Assembly (NCBI RefSeq): GCF_000170955.2
Contig: NZ_ABCY02000001.1
Coordinates: forward strand, 186,001-250,000
Direction: 5' to 3'
Origin: Borreliella valaisiana VS116
GTDB taxonomy: Bacteria; Spirochaetota; Spirochaetia; Borreliales; Borreliaceae
DNA: 64,000 bases
Part shown: positions 18,628 to 26,543 of the stretch, piece by piece
Numbering within the stretch: the first letter of the stretch is position 1
Layout: every line of letters starts with the position of its first letter
Made by a program: the position numbers and the translations under genes
Notes under the pieces: generated by a model
Told to the model about the DNA's origin: nothing
The model's database searches: none
What the model saw: only the letters and a program-made list of their open reading frames with translations

Positions 18628-19563
18628 ATGTTTGACATAAAACAAATTTTTAATAAAACTTATGAATATTTAGTAATTATTATTACTTTAGTACTAATAT
18701 TAATAATAATTATTGCAAACATATTCATAGTAGGGCCATCAGAAGAGGCAATTGTACTTCGCCTTGGCAAGCTTAACAGAACTCTTGATTCAGGAATACA
18801 TGTTAAGATTCCGTTAATTGAAGAAAAATTTATCGTACCTGTAAAAATAGTCCAAGAAATTAAATTTGGATTTCTAATGTCTCCAAACGATTTTAGAGAA
18901 AATGATAATTCAGGCGATGAGAGCATGATTATCACTGGAGATTTAAATATCATAAATATTGAATGGTTAGTGCAATACAAAATAAGAGATCCTTACTCAT
19001 TTAAATTTAAAGTAGAAGATCCCGAGACAACAATCAAGGATATTGCAAAGTCATCAATGAATAGATTAATTGGAGACAATACTATTTTTGAAATAATCAA
19101 TGACAACAGAGTGGGAGTTACAGAAGGTGTAAAATCTTCTATGAATGAAATAATAGATAATTATAATTTAGGAATTGATGTAGTGCAAGTACAAATTAGA
19201 AATGCCCTGCCACCAAAAGGAAAAGTTTACGAAGCTTTTGAAGATGTAAACATTGCCATTCAAGACAAAAATAAATACATAAACGAGGGAAAAAAAGAAT
19301 TTAATCAAATAGTTCCCAAAATCAAAGGTGAAGCATTAAAGGTTATTGAAGAAGCCAGAGGATACAAAGAAAGCAGAATAAACAATGCATTAGCAGACAC
19401 AGAAATTTTTAATGCCATACTAGACGCTTACTTAAAAAATCCAGATATTACAAAAGAAAGGCTTTACAATGAAACTATGAAGGAAATACTTGAAAACAAA
19501 GATAATATTGAATTAATTGACAAAAACTTAAAAAATTTTCTACCATTTAAAGAGGTGAAATAA
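18628..19563 (+). CDS. hflK: HflK-like SPFH membrane protein
   Basis: HflK and HflC form a large membrane-anchored SPFH complex that surrounds the FtsH protease. The 311-residue product has one N-terminal membrane segment (about 15-36), then the SPFH start VGPSEEAIVLRLGKLNRTLDSGIHVKIPL, EWLVQYKIRDPYSF, and VVQVQIRNALPPKGKVYEAFEDVNIA. GGGAG precedes the ATG. A small hairpin (AGCGA/TCGCT) lies upstream near the end of the preceding gene. hflC begins on the base after its stop. Confidence 0.95.
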   Translation: MFDIKQIFNKTYEYLVIIITLVLILIIIIANIFIVGPSEEAIVLRLGKLNRTLDSGIHVKIPLIEEKFIVPVKIVQEIKFGFLMSPNDFRENDNSGDESMIITGDLNIINIEWLVQYKIRDPYSFKFKVEDPETTIKDIAKSSMNRLIGDNTIFEIINDNRVGVTEGVKSSMNEIIDNYNLGIDVVQVQIRNALPPKGKVYEAFEDVNIAIQDKNKYINEGKKEFNQIVPKIKGEALKVIEEARGYKESRINNALADTEIFNAILDAYLKNPDITKERLYNETMKEILENKDNIELIDKNLKNFLPFKEVK

Positions 19564-20535
19564 ATGAAATTTATAATAAATCTTTTATTATCCACTGTAA
19601 AAATTACAATCTTTGCAATAATAGTTTGCTTGACTATTTTATCTATTTTTCAACCAATTTATATTTTGAAAGAAAATGAAATTTCAATAACTACTCGACT
19701 TGGAAAAATTCAAAGAACTGAAAGCTTAGCTGGGCTTAAATATAAAATCCCATTAATTGAAAATGTACAAATATTCCCCAAAATCATTCTTAGATGGGAT
19801 GGAGAACCTCAAAGAATCCCAACAGGAGGAGAAGAAAAGCAATTAATATGGATTGATACAACGGCCAGATGGAAAATTGCAGACATAAATAAATTTTATA
19901 CAACAATAAAAACAATGAATAGAGCTTACGTTAGAATTGATGCAGCAATTGAACCCGCTGTTAGAGGAGTTATTGCAAAATATCCTTTACTTGAAATTAT
20001 AAGAAGTTCAAACGATCCAATTCAACGTTTGTCTAATGGAATACTTACTCCACAAGAAACAAAAATTAATGGGATTTACAAAATAACAAAAGGACGAAAA
20101 ATAATCGAAAAAGAAATAATAAATATAGCAAACAACAATACCAAAGATATTGGGATTGAAATTGTAGACGTACTAATAAGAAAAGTTACTTATGATCCAA
20201 GCCTTATTGAATCCGTAAACAACAGAATGATTTCAGAAAGACAACAAATAGCAGAAGAACAAAGAAGCATAGGATTAGCTGAAAAAACAGAAATTCTTGG
20301 AAGCATAGAAAAAGAAAAGCTAAGCCTATTAAGTGAGGCAAAAGCCACTGCTGCAAAAATAAAAGCTGAAGGAGACCGAGAAGCCGCAAAAATTTATTCA
20401 AATACATATGGTAAAAATATTGAATTTTACAAATTTTGGCAGGCATTAGAAAGCTATAAAGCAGTATTAAAAGATAAAAGAAAAATTTTCTCAACAGATA
20501 TGGATTTCTTTAAATATCTTCACAAAAGAAATTGA
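19564..20535 (+). CDS. hflC: HflC-like SPFH membrane protein
   Basis: Partner of HflK in the SPFH complex. The 323-residue product has a single N-terminal membrane segment (about 9-31), ISITTRLGKIQRTESLAGLKYKIPLIENV, RWKIADINKFYTTI, and a long charged helix SERQQIAEEQRSIGLAEKTEILGSIEKEK leading to KAEGDREAAKIYSNTYGKNIEFYKFWQALESYK, the typical C-terminus. It starts directly after the hflK stop and ends before a weak A-T hairpin. Confidence 0.95.
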   Translation: MKFIINLLLSTVKITIFAIIVCLTILSIFQPIYILKENEISITTRLGKIQRTESLAGLKYKIPLIENVQIFPKIILRWDGEPQRIPTGGEEKQLIWIDTTARWKIADINKFYTTIKTMNRAYVRIDAAIEPAVRGVIAKYPLLEIIRSSNDPIQRLSNGILTPQETKINGIYKITKGRKIIEKEIINIANNNTKDIGIEIVDVLIRKVTYDPSLIESVNNRMISERQQIAEEQRSIGLAEKTEILGSIEKEKLSLLSEAKATAAKIKAEGDREAAKIYSNTYGKNIEFYKFWQALESYKAVLKDKRKIFSTDMDFFKYLHKRN

Positions 20536-20559
20536 AAATTTATTTTGTATAAATTTTTT
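20535..20559 (+). terminator. Possible terminator after hflC
   Basis: AAAATTTAT (20535-20543) and ATAAATTTT (20549-20557) are exact reverse complements around TTTGT, followed by TT. The stem is all A-T and therefore weak, but its place directly at the hflC stop fits a 3' end. Confidence 0.35.
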
Positions 20560-20743
20560 CTTTAAAAACTTGTGAAATAAAAATTCTAAATTACTGTTAT
20601 TATAAATAAAGTGACAATTTAAGTCTTTATTTAAGTTTAAAAAACAAATAAAATCATTTAAAAAATCCCCAAGAAAAAATAATTGCTTATTTTAAAGCCC
20701 AAAGCTAACTATAAACCATTTTTTAGCACTACATTTAAAAACT

Positions 20744-20776
20744 ACTCTTTATAAAGAGTTGACAAACATATATACT
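20744..20776 (+). promoter_or_regulatory. Candidate tRNA-Phe promoter with 16-bp palindrome
   Basis: ACTCTTTATAAAGAGT (20744-20759) is a perfect 16-base palindrome. Inside it TTTATA (20748-20753) could be a -35, 17 bases before TATACT (20771-20776), a good -10; transcription would start about 25 bases before the first tRNA-Phe. A TTGACA (20759-20764) overlaps the palindrome end but has no well-spaced -10. Confidence 0.4.
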
Positions 20777-20807
20777 TATGAAAAAATTAAGGTATTAGAA
20801 TAAAAAC

Positions 20808-20880
20808 GCTGCTGTAGCTCAGTTGGTAGAGCATAGGACTGAAAATCCTTGTGTCAGGAGTTCGATTCTCCTCGGCAGCA
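20808..20880 (+). tRNA. tRNA-Phe (anticodon GAA), first copy
   Basis: A 73-base cloverleaf: acceptor GCTGCTG/CGGCAGC (one T-G pair), D-stem GCTC/GAGC, anticodon arm TAGGA-CTGAAAA-TCCTT with GAA, T-arm AGGAG-TTCGATT-CTCCT, discriminator A. The top anticodon-stem pair (27-43) is a T-T mismatch. A near-copy follows after 19 bases. CCA is not encoded. Confidence 0.97.
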
Positions 20881-20899
20881 TATTAATTAAATTACAATT

Positions 20900-20972
20900 G
20901 TCGCTGTAGCTCAGTTGGTAGAGCATAGGACTGAAAATCCTTGTGTCAGGAGTTCGATTCTCCTCGGCGACA
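20900..20972 (+). tRNA. tRNA-Phe (anticodon GAA), second copy
   Basis: Identical to the first tRNA-Phe from position 4 to 69, including the GAA anticodon and the T-T mismatch at 27-43. The acceptor is GTCGCTG/CGGCGAC: positions 2-3 and 70-71 differ from copy 1 in a fully compensated way. The HD-GYP-like gene follows, with its ribosome site 15 bases after the tRNA end. Confidence 0.96.
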
Positions 20973-21000
20973 TTTATTTAAAGATTGGAAGGATCTCAAA

Positions 21001-22578
21001 GTGATACTTAAAGAAATAAAGCAAATAAAAGATCTAAATGAACAAGACGTAATTTTTGCAAGAATAGGAAATTTGTCAAAACTTGGCACAAGAGTAAATG
21101 AAAAAATTATTAAAATACTTACTAAAGGCAATACACCGTACATTCCTGTTCTTAAAAAAGAAGAAAATGTGTCATATGAGGACCTAATAAAAAAAATAAA
21201 TGAAGAAATTTTAAATGATGATCTTAACTATTTAAGAGAAAAGCTAATAGATAATCTAAAAGACGTATATAAACCCTTTAAGGAAGATGATCCAATATTT
21301 TCTGCCAAAGGGAAAAAACCACTCATGAAAATAAATACATTAATGGAAGCTGAGCCCAGTCACATTTATTGGAAAGAAATATTGGAAGGAAGCTTTAAAA
21401 TACTTCCAAGACATAAAATAACATCTTTGCAAAAAATTTTGTTAGAAATATACCATTATTTTGATGTTCAAAAGCTAAGAACAAAAGAAAACCTTAAAGA
21501 TAAAAAAACTTTAAAAAAATTATATTTATATTCTGCTAGAAGAGATTATGAGTTTTTTAAAGGGAAAGTCAAAACAGAAGGCGATTCAATACTACTACAT
21601 TCAGTCGACACAACAATTTATTTTCTAATTACAATTGCAAATTTGAACAAAATAAGATCTTTGAAAAATGCACCTCGTTCAACTATCAAATTTTTTCTTG
21701 ATAAAACTGAATATACCGAATTTACAGAATTTTTTTATGCAGAAGATATGATACTACAAGCCGCACTTGGATCATTGCTACACTCAATAGGATTGATGCA
21801 TATAACAATATTAGAAAATATAGGAAATAAAATAAGCCTTAAAGATAAAAGTTTCAAAGAACAGCACAAATTAAAAATAGAACACTTGGAAAAAAATATT
21901 AACATTGCTAAAAATTTGTTTAGAATAAGAGATGATATTTCAGCTATTACAAAAATGATAATCAATGGACAAAAAGAATACCTTGATGCTAGTGGATATC
22001 CACAGTTAAAAATCAATAAATTTATTCATGAACTTGTTAGAATTTTTTGCATAATAGATACTTACGATGAATTGGTAAATCCAATAATAATAAAAGAAAG
22101 CGCTAACCCTTTAGAAGCTATTAAATTTCTAATAGAAAATAGTGAGAAATACTATTGGAGCAGAAAAGATCCAAAAGAACAAACAAAAAACAAAAAATTT
22201 GACATTAAAATGCTAGAAAATTTTTTAACAATACTTGCACCTTTTGATTATGGGCAAATAGTAAATGTAAACAAAAAAAATAATAATGAAAATCTTTTTC
22301 AAGCTGCTGTTATTGAATACAAAACGAACATTATTCCAAATTTATCTATAATAAACAAAAAAAACCAGATTTACAAAATAGAAGAAATAATAATGGATCT
22401 TGAAAACAAGGAAATTTTAATAAAAGATGCAAATGGAAATTACAATAAAAATCCATTGAAAAATGTGGATGATTTTGTAATAAAAAACAACATTCCAGAA
22501 TTAAATAAAAATGAAATTCAACTCATTCTTTTTAGCTATGACAAAAATTCAAATCCTACAATATTTTCAAAAAAATAA
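21001..22578 (+). CDS. Degenerate HD-GYP-domain protein
   Basis: HD-GYP proteins normally hydrolyse c-di-GMP. The product (525 residues from GTG 21001, chosen because GGAAGGA at 20987-20993 lies 7 bases before it; the frame upstream runs into the tRNA) has a helical N-terminal region of about 190 residues. An HD-GYP-like domain follows: LLHSIG (H261, S262, where active enzymes have LLHDIGK) and YLDASGYPQ (GYP at 332-334), then IFCIIDTYDELVNP, matching the usual iaDxYDAL. The aspartate of HD, the following lysine and the HHE motif are replaced. Probably a non-catalytic binding or scaffold protein. It ends overlapping convergent rsmD by 23 bases. Confidence 0.82.
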   Translation: MILKEIKQIKDLNEQDVIFARIGNLSKLGTRVNEKIIKILTKGNTPYIPVLKKEENVSYEDLIKKINEEILNDDLNYLREKLIDNLKDVYKPFKEDDPIFSAKGKKPLMKINTLMEAEPSHIYWKEILEGSFKILPRHKITSLQKILLEIYHYFDVQKLRTKENLKDKKTLKKLYLYSARRDYEFFKGKVKTEGDSILLHSVDTTIYFLITIANLNKIRSLKNAPRSTIKFFLDKTEYTEFTEFFYAEDMILQAALGSLLHSIGLMHITILENIGNKISLKDKSFKEQHKLKIEHLEKNINIAKNLFRIRDDISAITKMIINGQKEYLDASGYPQLKINKFIHELVRIFCIIDTYDELVNPIIIKESANPLEAIKFLIENSEKYYWSRKDPKEQTKNKKFDIKMLENFLTILAPFDYGQIVNVNKKNNNENLFQAAVIEYKTNIIPNLSIINKKNQIYKIEEIIMDLENKEILIKDANGNYNKNPLKNVDDFVIKNNIPELNKNEIQLILFSYDKNSNPTIFSKK

Positions 22579-23125
22579 GTTTTGATCCCCCATACCTTTT
22601 CAAATTATAAACTGAAAATTTTGATGTATTTATGTCTAAATCTTCACTAAAAGGACAATGCATAATGATATTAACTTTATCATTTAAAATTTTACCTTTT
22701 AAAATAATCTCAAGTAGATTAACTTTATTTTTATAATTAAAAGGGGGATCAAGATAAATAAAATCGTAAAAAAGATCTTTTTTACTCAAAAAATCCTCTG
22801 CTCTTTGAAAAAAAAATTTATAAAATTCCTCAACAAAACTAAAATTTTTCATCAGCGTAATTCTAGTTTTCCTATTACATTCAACAAGATGGGCAAGACT
22901 AGCTCCTCTGCTAAGAGCTTCAACAGACATTATGCCAGTCCCCGCAAAAACATCCAAAAATTTTGAGTCAACAATATCTTTGAAAATAATAGAAAAAAAG
23001 GCTTCTCTGACAAGAGACATCACAGGACGAACAGAACAAGTCTTGGGAAACAAAATTTTTTTACCCTTATATTTACCCGAACTCACATACATAAATAAAG
23101 ATTTTAAAACAATTTCAAAAAACAT
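22556..23125 (-). CDS. rsmD: 16S rRNA (guanine966-N2)-methyltransferase RsmD
   Basis: RsmD methylates G966 of 16S rRNA. The product has the family signature: YVSSGKYKGKKILFP, RPVMSLVREAFFSII, the SAM loop FLDVFAGTGIMSVEALSRGA and the catalytic YLDPPFNY. The longest frame gives 189 residues; the family start fits Met12 (ATG at 23090-23092, MYVSSGKYKG) better, and neither start has a clear ribosome site. The 3' end overlaps the HD-GYP-like gene on the other strand by 23 bases. The galU promoter lies just upstream on the other strand. Confidence 0.92.
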   Translation of the reverse strand: MFFEIVLKSLFMYVSSGKYKGKKILFPKTCSVRPVMSLVREAFFSIIFKDIVDSKFLDVFAGTGIMSVEALSRGASLAHLVECNRKTRITLMKNFSFVEEFYKFFFQRAEDFLSKKDLFYDFIYLDPPFNYKNKVNLLEIILKGKILNDKVNIIMHCPFSEDLDINTSKFSVYNLKRYGGSKLIFLKIL

Positions 23126-23147
23126 TGAATATACAAAATTAAATTTT

Positions 23148-23156
23148 TGCTATAAT
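23148..23156 (+). promoter_or_regulatory. Extended -10 promoter of galU
   Basis: TGCTATAAT is a consensus TATAAT (23151-23156) with the extended TG motif one base upstream, 21 bases before the galU ATG. The nearest -35-like hexamer TTGAAT (23125-23130) is 20 bases away, so the extended -10 would do most of the work. The transcript would have a leader of about 15 bases. Confidence 0.6.
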
Positions 23157-23177
23157 CTTATTTCAAGAGAGAAAAGT

Positions 23178-24014
23178 ATGAAAGGCATTATTCTGGCAGC
23201 TGGGTATGGAACAAGATTTTTACCAATAACAAAAACAATTCCAAAAGAAATGTTACCAATTTTAAACAAACCAGCCATAGATTATATTATCCAAGAATTT
23301 ATCGATTCAGGAATAAAAGACATTTTATTAATAAGTTCAAGGCGAAAAAAAGTTCTTGAAGATTATTTCGACAGAGAAATTGAACTTGAAAATATTTTTC
23401 TAAAAGAAAATAAAAAAAATGAATTAGAAAAAATTAAAAGCAAAAAAATTAATATAAGCTTTATAAGACAAAAAGAAATGCGGGGTACAGGAAACGCGCT
23501 ACTTTATGCAAAGCCCTGGATAAACAGAGAACCTGTAATTGTGGCTTATCCTGACGATCTTCACATTGGAAATCCACCATTAAGCTTACAATTAATCGAA
23601 CTTTATGAAAAAACTGGAAAGAACATAATATCTATCATTGAAAATCCAGAAAATATAAACAGATATGGGGTAATAGATCTCTACAAGGACAAAATCCATG
23701 TAAAAAACATTGTTGAAAAACCAAAAATTGGAAGTGAGCCTAGCAATAAAGCGTCTATTGGAAGATTTTTGTACAACTATGAATTTTTCGAACATTTAGA
23801 AGAAGGCTTTAAGCTACATAAGAAAGGTGAATACTATCACATTTATGCTTTAAAAAAGCTGATGGATCAAAAAAAAGTATTATATCAAAACATTAAGGGT
23901 AAAAGACTTGACATAGGAACTCTTGAAGGTTATTTGGAAGCAATAATAAATTTTGCAAAAAAAGATAAAAATTTAATGGAAATTATAAAAAAAGGAATAA
24001 ATGAAAACACTTAA
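23178..24014 (+). CDS. galU: UTP--glucose-1-phosphate uridylyltransferase
   Basis: Makes UDP-glucose, a precursor for the sugar head groups of Borrelia glycolipids. The product (278 residues from ATG 23178) starts MKGIILAAGYGTRFLPITKT with IPKEMLPILNKPAIDY, the nucleotidyltransferase signature. It continues with FIRQKEMRGTGNALL, VAYPDDL and NRYGVIDLY. The start at 23178 follows AAGAGAGAAA; the open frame further upstream overlaps rsmD and is not coding. The next gene overlaps its end by 14 bases. Confidence 0.95.
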   Translation: MKGIILAAGYGTRFLPITKTIPKEMLPILNKPAIDYIIQEFIDSGIKDILLISSRRKKVLEDYFDREIELENIFLKENKKNELEKIKSKKINISFIRQKEMRGTGNALLYAKPWINREPVIVAYPDDLHIGNPPLSLQLIELYEKTGKNIISIIENPENINRYGVIDLYKDKIHVKNIVEKPKIGSEPSNKASIGRFLYNYEFFEHLEEGFKLHKKGEYYHIYALKKLMDQKKVLYQNIKGKRLDIGTLEGYLEAIINFAKKDKNLMEIIKKGINENT

Positions 24015-25749
24015 AAAGGATCCAGAATTTTATGATTCCCTTGATACATTAAAAAAGTACATAATAAAATATATAGAAGAAAAAGTTTTAAAATACAGTA
24101 TTTTTTCCCAACTTTACAAATTAGAAAAACCTGAAATAATTGAGCTTATAAAAATTAGCAGTGATTATGAAAAGGAAAAAAATGGATTAAATACTTCACT
24201 CGAGGAATACTACTACAAAAAAACTCAAAATGAAATAATTAAAAAATGGATACTAGAAATAGTAAAAAGCAAAAACCTCACTCAAATAAGCAAAGAAGAC
24301 AACTTCAACACCAAAAAACTAGGAATAACATATAAACTAAAATCTAACAACTTTTTAAAACTAATTGAAATACAAAATAACCCTTATTATTCTCAAGAAA
24401 AAAAAGACATTTACAAACAAATTATATTAAATTTTTCTAGCAATATTAACATTGATAACTTAGAACAAACAATAGACATTCTAGTAGCTGTAAGAAACAA
24501 AAATAAATTAAAAATATTAAATATTTTAAACAAAAAATTTAAAAACCAATCGGAAAATCAAAAAGTTTTTAAATCAAGCTTAATTAATAAAGAAAGCAGA
24601 CTAATAAAACTAACAAGAATACTAATACTTACATATTGGCCGGTTGGATGTTTGAGCAAAAACGTTTTTATCAAAATTTTAATAAAACATTATAAATACT
24701 TAGAAGAAGAAATTTTAGCACTAAAATATAATGAAATTTTAAACTACTTACGTGCAATAAAAACTTTAAGTCTTAATGAAATTTTTTATAAAGGTTCGAG
24801 TAAAAATATTAACTTTAATTATTTTTTTAGTGATTTTACACAATACACTCCAAAGGATTTTCAAGACACATTAAAGTGCTATTTATATGTAGTTGAAAAA
24901 ACAATAACAAAAAAATATTTAACTTGGTTTTTCAAGGATAAAATATCGAATAATTGGGAATCTTTCATAGATGCACTTGAATACATTGAAAAACACAAAT
25001 TAATCAACATAAAAGAAAAAATTAAAGAAATTATAAACGCAAAATTTCAAACAGAAGATTTTTTTATATCTTTTGATAAAACAAATTTTAACCCTTACGA
25101 AAGCTCAATGATATTCAAAGAAAAATACATTAAAAGTGCATTCTTAGAAAGCATTATAAACCATGTTGAAAAAAATTCTCAAAATATAGAAACTTATGGA
25201 TGGATTGCATTCTATATTTATGCTGACAATAAGGATAAAAAAAATTTTTGTCAACACATAAAAGAATTTTTCAAAACCAAAACCTTTGAAATACAAAATC
25301 AAATATTTGTATATTTTTTATCTTTTTATCCCAATATTGAAAATAACCATTTCAAATTTATATCAGATATATTGCTTTACCTTGACGAAAACAAAATTAC
25401 AATACCTAAAAAAATAATAAAAATGCAAAAAATAAATCCCAATCAACTAGATTACCAAAGATCATATCTTTTAATAAAATCACTAAAAACAAGATCAAGA
25501 ATTTTAAAAATTCTTCTCAAGAATATAAGATTTAATTTTATTGAAAAACTGGAAAATGAAAATGAGAAAAAATTATTACCCGCAATATGCTATTTAATAT
25601 ATTGTGAGAATCTGCTAGAATTAAAGAACAATAGAAAAATAAAATCTAATGAAAAAAATAGTTTATTAGAATTTATTTATTTTTTCAAAACAAAATTGAA
25701 GCAAAAAATAAATTTTAAAAAAGAGTTTATGAAATCTAAAGGCATTTAA
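24001..25749 (+). CDS. Large hypothetical protein
   Basis: A 582-residue protein, rich in Lys, Ile, Asn and Glu, mostly helical, with no signal peptide or obvious membrane segments. I recognise no family. Its start overlaps the galU end by 14 bases, and it precedes a secreted TPR protein and lmp1, in one apparent transcription unit. The even spread of charged and hydrophobic residues suggests an alpha-solenoid, but no clear repeat period can be seen. Confidence 0.75.
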   Translation: MKTLKKDPEFYDSLDTLKKYIIKYIEEKVLKYSIFSQLYKLEKPEIIELIKISSDYEKEKNGLNTSLEEYYYKKTQNEIIKKWILEIVKSKNLTQISKEDNFNTKKLGITYKLKSNNFLKLIEIQNNPYYSQEKKDIYKQIILNFSSNINIDNLEQTIDILVAVRNKNKLKILNILNKKFKNQSENQKVFKSSLINKESRLIKLTRILILTYWPVGCLSKNVFIKILIKHYKYLEEEILALKYNEILNYLRAIKTLSLNEIFYKGSSKNINFNYFFSDFTQYTPKDFQDTLKCYLYVVEKTITKKYLTWFFKDKISNNWESFIDALEYIEKHKLINIKEKIKEIINAKFQTEDFFISFDKTNFNPYESSMIFKEKYIKSAFLESIINHVEKNSQNIETYGWIAFYIYADNKDKKNFCQHIKEFFKTKTFEIQNQIFVYFLSFYPNIENNHFKFISDILLYLDENKITIPKKIIKMQKINPNQLDYQRSYLLIKSLKTRSRILKILLKNIRFNFIEKLENENEKKLLPAICYLIYCENLLELKNNRKIKSNEKNSLLEFIYFFKTKLKQKINFKKEFMKSKGI

Positions 25750-25775
25750 TCTAAATTAAGTATAATGGGAAAAAA

Positions 25776-26543
25776 ATGAAGATTTATTTATTATTAAATA
25801 AAAATTGTAAAATTTTTATTTTATTTTTACTTTTAATATTTAATTCAAAATTGGCATATTCTCAAAGGCTAATCAGAATTGGCAAAGAAGAAATGAAAAA
25901 CAAAAATTATATTCAGGCAATCGAAACACTAAGCGATGCTATTAAAAAATATCCAAAAGTACAACTCGGCTATTACTTTTTATCAATAGCATACAGAGAA
26001 AATAACCAACTAACAGAAGCAGAAGGAGCCTTGCTTGATGGAATTGCAGTAGGAGGTGAAATCGATTACATACTATATTATGAATTAGGTAACATAATGT
26101 TTAACAGAGGAGAAGGCTACTATCCTCTAGCAATAAAATATTATTCTAATTCTATTAAAAGCAAACCCAATTATGACAGCGCTCTGCTAAACAGAGCTAA
26201 TGCCTATGTTCAACAGGGCAAAATAACATCTAAAGAAAAAGAATATCAAAAGGCTTGGGACTCATATACTATGGCCATCCACGACTATTCACAATTTATT
26301 ACCCTTAGATCAAAAACAGAAAAAAAAGACAGCATTTTGCTTATAATAAGCTATTTAAGAAACGAAAAAATTAATCTTGAAAAACTTGATAAAAGTTTAA
26401 AGGGACGAGCCGATCATATTGTATACGCAAAAGAAGATAAAAATCAAATACTTAAAGATAGTTTTAAAGACACCCTGGAAACAAATTCTTTAATTGAACT
26501 AGAAAAACTTAATTGGCAAGAGGAGTTATACATAGATGAATAA
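25776..26543 (+). CDS. Secreted TPR protein upstream of lmp1
   Basis: A 255-residue protein with an N-terminal signal (hydrophobic IFILFLLLIFNSKLAYS, cleavage likely before QRLIRIG, about residue 30). At least three TPR-like units follow: KNYIQAIETLSDAIKKYPKVQLGYYFLSIAYRENN, GYYPLAIKYYSNSIKSKPNYDSALLNRANAYVQ and YQKAWDSYTMAIHDYSQF. It is likely periplasmic. The stop overlaps the lmp1 start by 8 bases, so the two are translationally coupled and may work together. Confidence 0.83.
   Translation: MKIYLLLNKNCKIFILFLLLIFNSKLAYSQRLIRIGKEEMKNKNYIQAIETLSDAIKKYPKVQLGYYFLSIAYRENNQLTEAEGALLDGIAVGGEIDYILYYELGNIMFNRGEGYYPLAIKYYSNSIKSKPNYDSALLNRANAYVQQGKITSKEKEYQKAWDSYTMAIHDYSQFITLRSKTEKKDSILLIISYLRNEKINLEKLDKSLKGRADHIVYAKEDKNQILKDSFKDTLETNSLIELEKLNWQEELYIDE

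Noticed and set aside
20941..21000. Extension of the HD-GYP-like ORF into the second tRNA-Phe
   Set aside because: The extra 20 residues translate tRNA sequence; a GTG with a good ribosome site lies at 21001.
22932..23177. Upstream extension of the galU reading frame by 82 residues
   Set aside because: It lies antisense to rsmD and covers the galU promoter; the galU family starts at MKGIILAAGYGTR, at 23178.
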